A stretch of 13,598 nt of DNA from positions 1 through 13,598 of the forward strand of contig CABRLN010000043.1 of the NCBI GenBank assembly GCA_902471875.1, in the 5' to 3' direction. A program made the translations under genes and the position numbers. Within the stretch, counting starts at the first letter, position 1; each line of letters starts with the position of its first letter. This stretch comes from an uncultured Clostridium sp. (GTDB lineage Bacteria; Bacillota; Clostridia; Oscillospirales; Acutalibacteraceae). The notes beneath the pieces are model-generated. The model was not told the DNA's origin, searched no databases, and saw only the letters and a program-made list of their open reading frames with translations. Positions 1 through 5,887 of this stretch are shown here, one piece after another.

Positions 1-392
1 AGCATACCTATACCGCCGCCTGTAGGGGTATGGCTGTCAGAACCAATTAATGTTTTACCCGGAATACCAAATCTCTCAAGATGAACCTGATGGCAAATGC
101 CGTTACCAGGGCGTGAAAAGTATATGCCGTGTTTTCTGCAGACCGTTTGAATAAAGCGATGGTCATCTGCATTTTCAAAGCCTGTTTGTAGTGTGTTGTG
201 GTCTATATATGCAACACTTTTTTCTGTTTTAACCCTTGGTACACCAATAGCCTCAAACTCAAGGTAAGCCATTGTACCTGTTGCGTCCTGTGTAAGTGTT
301 TGGTCAATTTTTAAACCAATGTCACTGCCTACTGTCATTTCACCACTAAGCAGATGATTTTTGATTATCTTTTGTGCTATTGTATAACCCAT
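1..392 (-). CDS. acn: Aconitate hydratase, N-terminal 130 residues (runs off the left edge)
   Basis: This is the 5' end of a gene whose remaining two thirds or more lie outside the window. Aconitase isomerises citrate to isocitrate through cis-aconitate with a 4Fe-4S cluster, in the cytoplasm, feeding 2-oxoglutarate and glutamate synthesis. Read on the minus strand it begins MGYTIAQKII. It then shows the family blocks DQTLTQDATGTMA (about 30-42), YIDHNTLQT with the conserved Asp-His pair (His65), SRPGNGICHQVHLERFG (93-109) and IGSDSHTPTGGG (116-127), the last matching the substrate-binding Ser-His loop of aconitases. The wording fits the monomeric clostridial aconitase group better than LeuC-type isopropylmalate dehydratase, which lacks the DATGTMA block. 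The ATG at 390-392 has an AAGGAGGA site (401-408) 8 nt upstream. The gene has its own promoter and a palindrome in its leader. Family assignment is firm; the symbol is generic. Confidence 0.93.
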   Translation of the reverse strand, partial: MGYTIAQKIIKNHLLSGEMTVGSDIGLKIDQTLTQDATGTMAYLEFEAIGVPRVKTEKSVAYIDHNTLQTGFENADDHRFIQTVCRKHGIYFSRPGNGICHQVHLERFGIPGKTLIGSDSHTPTGGGIGM

Positions 393-421
393 GATAATCT
401 TCCTCCTTAACTTAAATATGC

Positions 422-436
422 AGGAATCGGATTCCT
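422..436. promoter_or_regulatory. Perfect 15-bp palindrome in the aconitase leader (candidate operator)
   Basis: AGGAATC and GATTCCT flank a single central G, giving a perfect 7+1+7 dyad. A one-base loop is poor for an RNA hairpin, so a binding site for a dimeric DNA-binding protein is more likely. It sits about 60 bp downstream of the predicted transcription start and 14 bp before the ribosome binding site, where a bound repressor would act as a roadblock. The regulator is not identifiable from this window. Confidence 0.45.
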
Positions 437-499
437 AAATTGCAATAATTCAAAATACAGCTATAAAAACTGATGCTGTTAAATCATTAACATATGAAT

Positions 500-528
500 A
501 TTATCCACTACTTTGCTTCAATTGTCAA
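500..528 (-). promoter_or_regulatory. Promoter of the aconitase gene
   Basis: On the minus strand a perfect TTGACA -35 box (523-528) is followed after exactly 17 bp by GATAAT (500-505), one mismatch from the sigma-A -10 consensus. Transcription would start near 493, giving a leader of about 100 nt that contains the palindrome at 422-436. The rest of the gap up to galU (530-654) is very AT-rich and shows no gene; I see no convincing terminator for galU in it, so read-through from galU is possible. Confidence 0.65.
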
Positions 529-654
529 TGTTTTGTTGCACAAAATAAGCAAATATATTATCATTTTTAGAAAATATATCAAAATATAATAATAATTTTA
601 ACCTTTTAATAAAATACAGTTAAATTTTTTAAATAAGTGAGAAGAATAATTCAA

Positions 655-1530
655 CTACAGTTTTTTCACAAAGTCTTTTAAATACTGTTTAAACTCTTCT
701 CCAAATTCATTATTCTGCACTCCTACTTCAACCTGTGCCTTTAAAATTCCAAGCTTGTTGCCCATATCATAGCGTACACCTGTAAAGTCAACAGCTGTCA
801 TACCTCCATTAATAGCCAGGGTTTTCATAGCGTCGGTTAGTTGAATTTCTCCTCCAACACCAGGCTCAACCTTTTCTAAAATATCAAAAATTTCAGCAGG
901 AAGTACACATCTTCCTAAAATAGAGAAATAAGAAAGAACATCTTTTTCAGTTGCAGGTTTTTCAATCATATCTGTACAGTTGTAAATATCACCTTCAAGC
1001 TGTTCAACTTTTAGTGAACTGTATTTGTGAATATCTGACTTTGGTACTTCTTTAATGCCCAAAACACCCTTACCGTACTTTTCGTATGCTCTTATAAGCT
1101 GACCAATAGCAGGGTCTTCGCCAATTATAACATCATCACCAAATAATACTGCAAAAGGCTCGTCACCGACAAAGTTTTTTGCACAGCTTATGGCGTGACC
1201 CAAGCCTTTGGTTTCTTTTTGACGAACATATGTAATGTTAGCCATTTTAGGAATGGCTGTTACCAGTTCGTAAAAATCCTTCTTGTTGCCCTTTAACAAA
1301 GCCTGCTCAAGCTCAGGAGCATAGTCGAAATGGTCCTCAATAGTACCTTTACCTCTGTTTGTAATAATTAATATTTCTTCAATGCCGGATTTTACAGCTT
1401 CTTCAACAATATATTGTATTGCAGGTTTATCAACAATAGGGAACATTTCCTTAGGCATTGATTTGGTAGCGGGCAATACCCTTGTGCCCATACCGGCCGC
1501 CGGAATTACGGCTTTACGGATTTTTTTCAT
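655..1530 (-). CDS. galU: UTP--glucose-1-phosphate uridylyltransferase
   Basis: GalU makes UDP-glucose from UTP and glucose-1-phosphate in the cytoplasm, the sugar donor for surface polysaccharides, glycolipids and galactose use. The 291-residue protein is of normal family length. It shows the nucleotide-binding start KAVIPAAGMGTR (6-17) followed by LPATKSMPKEMFPIVDKP, the metal/UDP-binding FGDDVI near 129-134, GEIQLTDAM near 226-234, and RYDMGNKLG near the C-terminus, all typical of bacterial GalU rather than RmlA or GlmU. The ATG at 1528-1530 is preceded by GAGAGG about 9 nt upstream. The upstream gene on the same strand ends only 30 bp before it, so the two probably share a transcript. No odd residues were seen. 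Confidence 0.96.
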   Translation of the reverse strand: MKKIRKAVIPAAGMGTRVLPATKSMPKEMFPIVDKPAIQYIVEEAVKSGIEEILIITNRGKGTIEDHFDYAPELEQALLKGNKKDFYELVTAIPKMANITYVRQKETKGLGHAISCAKNFVGDEPFAVLFGDDVIIGEDPAIGQLIRAYEKYGKGVLGIKEVPKSDIHKYSSLKVEQLEGDIYNCTDMIEKPATEKDVLSYFSILGRCVLPAEIFDILEKVEPGVGGEIQLTDAMKTLAINGGMTAVDFTGVRYDMGNKLGILKAQVEVGVQNNEFGEEFKQYLKDFVKKL

Positions 1531-1560
1531 AAAATAACCTCTCTCAAAAAATTATTAGAA

Positions 1561-2541
1561 TTATTTAAAATACAAAAGTGCAGTTGGCAGCATTAACAAA
1601 ATAATATAGCCAGCCATTAAAATATAACCCAGTACTTTGTCCACACCGCCTTTTGTGTCAAGGCTTGTCTTAATCTCAAGCTCTGTTTTAAATTCTGCTT
1701 TAGCAGCCTGTACCTTTTTTACCACATGGTTATAGTAACATCGGTTTCCAATCAGTCCGCTTATTATCATAATAACATATTGTGCAATTTTAAACAGTGA
1801 GGATGAAGCGTAAAACAGCATTTGGTCAAAGGGTAGGGTAACCAAATGATTATATAAATCAATCTCATTTGTTATATTGTTGCTGATTATAAATTGAGTC
1901 ATCGATGTGTATGTTACAGCATAGCCAAATAAACAAATTCCCATTAAAACAGTTAATATTGTTCCAATTAAATACTGTTTTCTATATAAAAACCAACCAC
2001 CCGAAAAGAAAAATGCTGCAAAATTAAAACGGCTTCTGTCAAAGTCGTGAATTCTCTTAAAAATAAAGCTATAAAACATATTGTTTGTTTTCACATATGC
2101 CTTTGCGTCTTTTAACTTTACATTTTCAGCTATTTCGTCATTATCATTAAGTCCTTCAAATGGTGATGTCATAAAAGGTGTGGTGCCAAATGGCATTTTG
2201 TTTTGACCGCTGTCTTGGTTAAATCCGTTATTGTCAGAATTTGTTGAAGTATTAAGCGGTAACGAGCAATGCTTGCAAAAGAAAGAATCGTTGCTGTTTT
2301 CGGTACCGCAGTTACTGCAAATTACATTGCTGTCATCAGCTTGTGCTTCTTGATTGTTGTTAGAATGTTGGTCAGGTGCCCACTCGTAACCATCTGAATG
2401 CTTGTCGTGGTTTATACACCTGTTATGTTCATCGTAGCATTCTCTATGCTGTGGTGTACCACACACAGGGCATACAACAATGTCATCATCTTTCGTAAAT
2501 ATTTTATTACAATGAGAACATTTTTGATTATAGTAATTCAT
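1561..2541 (-). CDS. RING-finger / zinc-ribbon / DUF2628 membrane protein
   Basis: This is a 326-residue protein of unknown function. From the N-terminus it has a prokaryotic RING-type finger with Cys8, Cys11, Cys24, Cys27, His32, Cys35 and Cys42 (spacing CxxC...CxxC....HxxC), then a zinc ribbon with Cys75, Cys78, Cys89 and Cys92. A polar, low-complexity linker rich in Asn, Ser and Gly (about 93-130) follows, then a DUF2628-type region beginning RSRFNFAAFFFSGGWFLYRK (169-188), with membrane helices near 189-213, about 250-275 and 303-323. The soluble zinc domains are probably cytoplasmic. I chose the ATG at 2539-2541, with AAAGG 5 nt upstream. The longer frame from 2610 adds a hydrophobic stretch with no ribosome binding site, and a TATAAT box (2594-2599, minus strand) lies inside it. 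The gene sits 30 bp upstream of galU. Domain calls are from motif recognition; the role is unknown. Confidence 0.85.
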   Translation of the reverse strand: MNYYNQKCSHCNKIFTKDDDIVVCPVCGTPQHRECYDEHNRCINHDKHSDGYEWAPDQHSNNNQEAQADDSNVICSNCGTENSNDSFFCKHCSLPLNTSTNSDNNGFNQDSGQNKMPFGTTPFMTSPFEGLNDNDEIAENVKLKDAKAYVKTNNMFYSFIFKRIHDFDRSRFNFAAFFFSGGWFLYRKQYLIGTILTVLMGICLFGYAVTYTSMTQFIISNNITNEIDLYNHLVTLPFDQMLFYASSSLFKIAQYVIMIISGLIGNRCYYNHVVKKVQAAKAEFKTELEIKTSLDTKGGVDKVLGYILMAGYIILLMLPTALLYFK

Positions 2542-2646
2542 ATTATCCTTTCGTACACAAAAGATATCTGAAAATATAGGCAAGTTCCATAACATTATAA
2601 AATATTGCATACTTTTCAGATAATCCCAAATAAATGTATTTGTAAA

Positions 2647-2672
2647 TTAAAATTCATTATATTGAATTTTAA
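2647..2672. repeat. AT-rich inverted repeat, 9-bp arms, 8-bp spacer
   Basis: TTAAAATTC (2647-2655) and GAATTTTAA (2664-2672) are perfect inverted copies. The repeat lies about 50 bp upstream of the TATAAT-like box for the RING/DUF2628 gene, where an upstream operator could sit. Because both arms are nearly pure A and T, chance is a real alternative. Confidence 0.35.
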
Positions 2673-2729
2673 CAGATATTTACCAAAACTTCAACAGTTT
2701 ATTTGTCTTAACAAAATCAATATAGATTT

Positions 2730-2798
2730 TAACAAATATAGTTGAGAAACGGATTGACTTTTATGTTATTTTACTCTTATTTGCCGCTATATTTGTTA
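2730..2798. repeat. Perfect 12-bp inverted repeat flanking 45 bp
   Basis: TAACAAATATAG (2730-2741) is matched exactly by CTATATTTGTTA (2787-2798). The enclosed 45 bp carry no gene. The repeat lies in the 287-bp gap between the start of the RING/DUF2628 gene and the terminator of the DUF2079 gene, and belongs to neither in any obvious way. It could be a protein-binding dyad, the ends of a small relic element, or chance in AT-rich DNA. Confidence 0.4.
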
Positions 2799-2828
2799 CA
2801 ACACTATTAATTTTAAAGATATTATAAC

Positions 2829-2865
2829 AAAAAAAGAGCAGTTTTTTCTATATGAAACTGCTCTT
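2829..2865 (-). terminator. Rho-independent terminator of the DUF2079 gene
   Basis: On the minus strand, 11 nt past the stop codon, a perfect 11-bp stem forms between 2855-2865 and 2834-2844 (AAGAGCAGTTT / AAACTGCTCTT) with a 10-nt loop, followed by a run of seven T in the direction of transcription (2835-2829). It separates this transcript from the RING/DUF2628-galU pair. Confidence 0.88.
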
Positions 2866-2876
2866 AAATGATGTTT

Positions 2877-4706
2877 TTATTTTAGTTTATACAGACACAT
2901 ACTGCCGGATTGTTTGATAAGCTCGTAGTCAGTACCAATAAATGTAGCAAGATTGTCGGCATTTTGTGACACTGAATTTGCACTTACCAACAGATATTCT
3001 GTTTTGGTGTTGTCACCATGTACATTTGGATATTGATACAAATTTTTAAAGTTATACATATGTGGAATATAAATACCGTCAGCAGAAATTTCGACATCAG
3101 TTGGTATTTCTGCAATAAGCTTGTTATAATCTTCAGCCATACTTGCGTTGGTTTCTGCACATTTGTTGTAATAAGCCGCACGAGGGAAGAACAATGAAAA
3201 GCTCATGATAATGCACATTGAAACACTGTAAATCAGAATTTTGTTTTTGGTTTTGTCTTTTGCTTGCGACACAACCAAAATTGCCATAAATACTATTAAA
3301 CCCGCCACACCGTAGGTGTACTGGAATTTAACGTCATACTGGTACTGCCAGTTTGACATAAGGTCAACAACAAGCATAGGAATAAGTAACAGTAGCAAAG
3401 ATTTGTTTTGGCTAAAGAAAGGTGCAAAGGCAACCGGCAGAAGCATCCAAACCATAAACATTATTTTATCGGCTGTGAATACCTGTGAAATTAAATAGCC
3501 AAAGTCAGACAAGCAGGTTTTTATAACAGCACTAAAACCATCTTCACCGCTGGCCATATAGTTGCTTAATCTGCCTGTCATTACACCGTCACCCAGTTCA
3601 GCCACAACAGTGGTTGCAATTGTAAAGTAAATTAATGCACCTACCAGAATTCCGCCGCCAAGCAGATATTCTTTACGACAGGCTATTATATAAAGAGCAA
3701 TAGCCATAACATAAATAGCAGCATCTTCTTTTACGGTTAATACAAGAACACAGAAAATTAATGTACCAATCCATTTTTTACTTATAATAAAGTATAATGC
3801 CCACATTATAAGTACAGTCAAAAACTTGTTTTCATGAAAATCATACAAGCAGCCGTTAGCCAGTGTGGGGAAGAAGATGTAAATAATACTGCAAGCTACA
3901 GTTACGCTTTGTGTAAGCTCAAGCTTTTTGCAAATAAGTACAACTGGTATAACACCCAGTGCAACAAATGCCGCCTGAATAACAAGCAGTGTTTCAGGAC
4001 GAGGACAAAGCATATAGAAAGGCAGCAGAACATAGTAAAACGGGCTGAAATGTACGCCAAAGTGCGACATAAGCACATTGCGTTCTACAGTTGTGTCAGC
4101 AAGACCGGTGGTACGCATATTTTCAAACATTTGAGTGAATATACCAAGGTCAAAATTATGTGCCATATATGCATTATAGCGTGATATTGACGCTATTGAA
4201 ACAACTATGGTAAAAAACACCAAAGCTAACACAGCCACAAACCATTCGGCATGTTTAGGCATTTTAATATCATTAATATTAAGCTTGTCGTCCTTGCCTA
4301 TCCATGCAATAATAAAGAACATTATAAAGCCTATGCCAATGTTCATAAAAATATTTTTGGTACTTTCTTCACCCAGGTACGTACCCTTATATGCCAATGT
4401 ACAACCAAACAGCAGGGCCGTTATCAGCAAAGTAAATGGAATTAGATTTTTACACTTTGTTATTACAGCTACAGATAAGCATGTAGCGAAAATAATCACA
4501 GTTGTAATAAGCACTAATGTTAAATTTACTGCTGAAACGAAGCTAATGTTGGTATATGTACCGTCTGTTGTTAACAGCGTTATAAAGCTGCTAAAGCAAA
4601 AGCCCGCACACAATGCGGCAAAAATATAGTCCGGCGATATAAACTTAAAAAAGTCATTTGCTTTTTTTAAAAGAATACCGGAGTTATTCTTATTTTTTTG
4701 ACTCAT
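2877..4706 (-). CDS. DUF2079 multi-pass membrane protein, possible GT-C glycosyltransferase
   Basis: This 609-residue integral membrane protein has about 12-14 hydrophobic helices from residue 27 to about 500 and a soluble C-terminal tail of roughly 100 residues. The region ISRYNAYMAHNFDLGIFTQ (Asp186) followed by SHFGVHFSPFYYVLLPFY (near 214-231) and PETLLVIQAAFVALG is the hallmark of the DUF2079/COG3463 family. Proteins of this family are distantly like lipid-linked sugar transferases of the GT-C fold, in which an acidic residue in the first outside loop is catalytic. Asp186 would be the candidate here; that role is inference. The ATG at 4704-4706 has AGGAAGTG upstream. It is transcribed alone: a terminator follows it, and the next gene upstream (the HIT hydrolase gene) is divergent. 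A link to surface glycan building with galU nearby is suggestive only. Confidence 0.85.
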   Translation of the reverse strand: MSQKNKNNSGILLKKANDFFKFISPDYIFAALCAGFCFSSFITLLTTDGTYTNISFVSAVNLTLVLITTVIIFATCLSVAVITKCKNLIPFTLLITALLFGCTLAYKGTYLGEESTKNIFMNIGIGFIMFFIIAWIGKDDKLNINDIKMPKHAEWFVAVLALVFFTIVVSIASISRYNAYMAHNFDLGIFTQMFENMRTTGLADTTVERNVLMSHFGVHFSPFYYVLLPFYMLCPRPETLLVIQAAFVALGVIPVVLICKKLELTQSVTVACSIIYIFFPTLANGCLYDFHENKFLTVLIMWALYFIISKKWIGTLIFCVLVLTVKEDAAIYVMAIALYIIACRKEYLLGGGILVGALIYFTIATTVVAELGDGVMTGRLSNYMASGEDGFSAVIKTCLSDFGYLISQVFTADKIMFMVWMLLPVAFAPFFSQNKSLLLLLIPMLVVDLMSNWQYQYDVKFQYTYGVAGLIVFMAILVVSQAKDKTKNKILIYSVSMCIIMSFSLFFPRAAYYNKCAETNASMAEDYNKLIAEIPTDVEISADGIYIPHMYNFKNLYQYPNVHGDNTKTEYLLVSANSVSQNADNLATFIGTDYELIKQSGSMCLYKLK

Positions 4707-4827
4707 AAAATCACTTCCTATAAAATCTCACGGTTTAATAATACATTATATTAACCCTTTTTTCAACTAATTTAATAAATTATAATGTATAAAAATGCAA
4801 AATAAGCCTAAAAAATTCATTAAATAC

Positions 4828-4856
4828 TTTACTGTAATTATTTAATGTGATAAAAT
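4828..4856 (+). promoter_or_regulatory. Possible promoter of the HIT-to-rnmV operon
   Basis: TTTACT (4828-4833) and TAAAAT (4851-4856) are spaced by 17 bp, with four and five matches to the sigma-A boxes. Transcription would begin near 4863 and the leader would carry the dyad at 4881-4912. The region is so AT-rich that other box pairs cannot be excluded. The promoter of the divergent DUF2079 gene must also lie in this 227-bp gap; TATAAT boxes occur on the minus strand at 4779-4784 and 4745-4750, without good -35 partners. Confidence 0.35.
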
Positions 4857-4880
4857 ATTTTTATAAATTTTGTAAGTTAT

Positions 4881-4912
4881 CTGTATATTGTCAAGTTTTG
4901 ATGTATATACAG
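4881..4912. promoter_or_regulatory. 32-bp near-perfect dyad upstream of the HIT gene
   Basis: CTGTATAT (4881-4888) and ATATACAG (4905-4912) are perfect inverted copies. Inside them TCAA (4891-4894) and TTGA (4898-4901) also pair around a GTT centre, with a 2-by-3 mismatch between the two blocks. The T4880/A4913 pair extends the outer arm. It could be an operator for a dimeric regulator or a leader hairpin ending 21 nt before the first possible start codon. Confidence 0.45.
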
Positions 4913-4942
4913 ACAAACTAATTATGAAAGGTTATGAAAAAG

Positions 4943-5281
4943 ATGGATTGTATTTTTTGTAAAATTATTGATGGAGAAATTCCGTCAAAAAAAGCTTATG
5001 AAGACGATAAAATATTAGCGTTTTATGATATTGCTCCTCAAGCACCTGTGCATATTGTTATTATACCAAAGGAGCATGTAGAAAGTATGAATGGCATTAC
5101 ATCTCAAAACAGCAGTGTTGTTGCACATATTTTTGAGGTTATACCGAAAATTGCAGAAGAAAATAATTTAGGTGACGGTTATAGAGTAGTAAGCAATTGC
5201 GGAGAAAACGGCGGTCAAACTGTTTTTCATCTGCATTTTCATTTGATGGGAGGAAAAATGCTTAATATTACAATGGTTTGA
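4943..5281 (+). CDS. HIT family (Hint-like) nucleotide hydrolase
   Basis: This is a 112-residue histidine-triad protein. Such enzymes hydrolyse the phosphoramidate or phosphate bond of AMP adducts such as AMP-lysine and adenosine phosphoramidates, as soluble homodimers. It has the Cys-x-x-Cys start DCIFCKIIDGEIPSKK typical of the PKCI/Hint branch, then AFYDIAPQAPVHIVIIPKEHV, and the catalytic HLHFH triad (His96, His98, His100) close to the C-terminus. An in-frame ATG lies 9 bp upstream at 4934, but it is only 2 nt from the AAAGG site (4927-4931). The ATG at 4943 gives the family's usual MDCIFCKI start, though its spacing of 11 nt is long, so the start is uncertain by three residues. It is first in the plus-strand operon, 43 bp before the phosphoribosyltransferase gene. 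The true substrate is unknown. Confidence 0.93.
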   Translation: MDCIFCKIIDGEIPSKKAYEDDKILAFYDIAPQAPVHIVIIPKEHVESMNGITSQNSSVVAHIFEVIPKIAEENNLGDGYRVVSNCGENGGQTVFHLHFHLMGGKMLNITMV

Positions 5282-5330
5282 AAAATAAAAAAGTTTTTAA
5301 AACATCCGTTTTGGAACAGGAGAAATGAAA

Positions 5331-5867
5331 ATGCATTATTATGAAATGACTATTGCCGGCTGCAAAAGAAGGCTTCCTATTTGTCAGGTTAGCACAAACT
5401 TGGATATTGCAGCTTTTATAATGTTTAATGATGTAGAAGTAACAGAGGCTGCTGCAAGACAGCTTTTAAAAAAATGTCCGCAGCACGATATTGTAATTTC
5501 TGCCGAAGCTAAGGGTATTCCGCTTTGCTACGAGCTGGCAAGACAGGGTTGCAGAAAATATGTTGTTGCCAGAAAATCAGTTAAGTTGTATATGACAGAT
5601 ATTTTAGAAGTACATTGCAAATCAATTACAACAGCTAAAGAACAAACTCTTTATCTTAGTGGTGATGATGCAAAAGCACTAAAGGGAAAACGTGTGCTTA
5701 TTGCTGATGATGTTATAAGCACAGGCGATTCTTTATTAGCGTTAGAAACTTTAGTTGAAAAAGCAGGAGGCAATATAGTAGGAAAGGCTACCGTATTAGC
5801 TGAGGGAGAAGCACAAAAAAGAGATGATATTATCTTTTTAGAGCCTTTGCCTGTTTTTCCTAAATAA
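5331..5867 (+). CDS. Purine-type phosphoribosyltransferase (APRT-like), substrate uncertain
   Basis: This 178-residue soluble protein has the type I phosphoribosyltransferase fold signature: the PRPP-binding loop VLIADDVISTGDS (DDVISTG at about 126-132) preceded by the pyrophosphate-side segment ISAEAKGIPLCYELARQ. Overall layout resembles adenine phosphoribosyltransferase and COG0503 relatives, which turn a free purine base and PRPP into a nucleotide. The loop itself, with Asp-Asp-Val-Ile-Ser-Thr-Gly, is closer in wording to orotate-type enzymes, so the base is not settled. An AGGAG site (5318-5322) lies 8 nt before the ATG at 5331 but only 2 nt before an in-frame ATG at 5325, so I chose 5331. 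It is 20 bp before comEC. Pairing with a HIT hydrolase suggests nucleotide salvage, which is inference. Confidence 0.82.
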   Translation: MHYYEMTIAGCKRRLPICQVSTNLDIAAFIMFNDVEVTEAAARQLLKKCPQHDIVISAEAKGIPLCYELARQGCRKYVVARKSVKLYMTDILEVHCKSITTAKEQTLYLSGDDAKALKGKRVLIADDVISTGDSLLALETLVEKAGGNIVGKATVLAEGEAQKRDDIIFLEPLPVFPK

Positions 5868-5887
5868 TTTATAAAAAGGGTGATTAT

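Noticed and set aside
2542..2610. N-terminal extension of the RING/DUF2628 protein from an ATG at 2610
   Set aside because: No ribosome binding site precedes it, a TATAAT-like box lies inside it, and the ATG at 2541 has AAAGG at good spacing and starts directly before the first zinc finger.
3834..4629. Plus-strand open frames of 64 to 140 residues within the DUF2079 gene
   Set aside because: They lie fully antisense to a well-supported membrane protein gene, lack ribosome binding sites and have no recognisable family.
5296..5314. AAAAC/GTTTT stem between the HIT and phosphoribosyltransferase genes
   Set aside because: Only five weak pairs with no proper T run after it; the genes are close and on one strand, so an operon is more likely.
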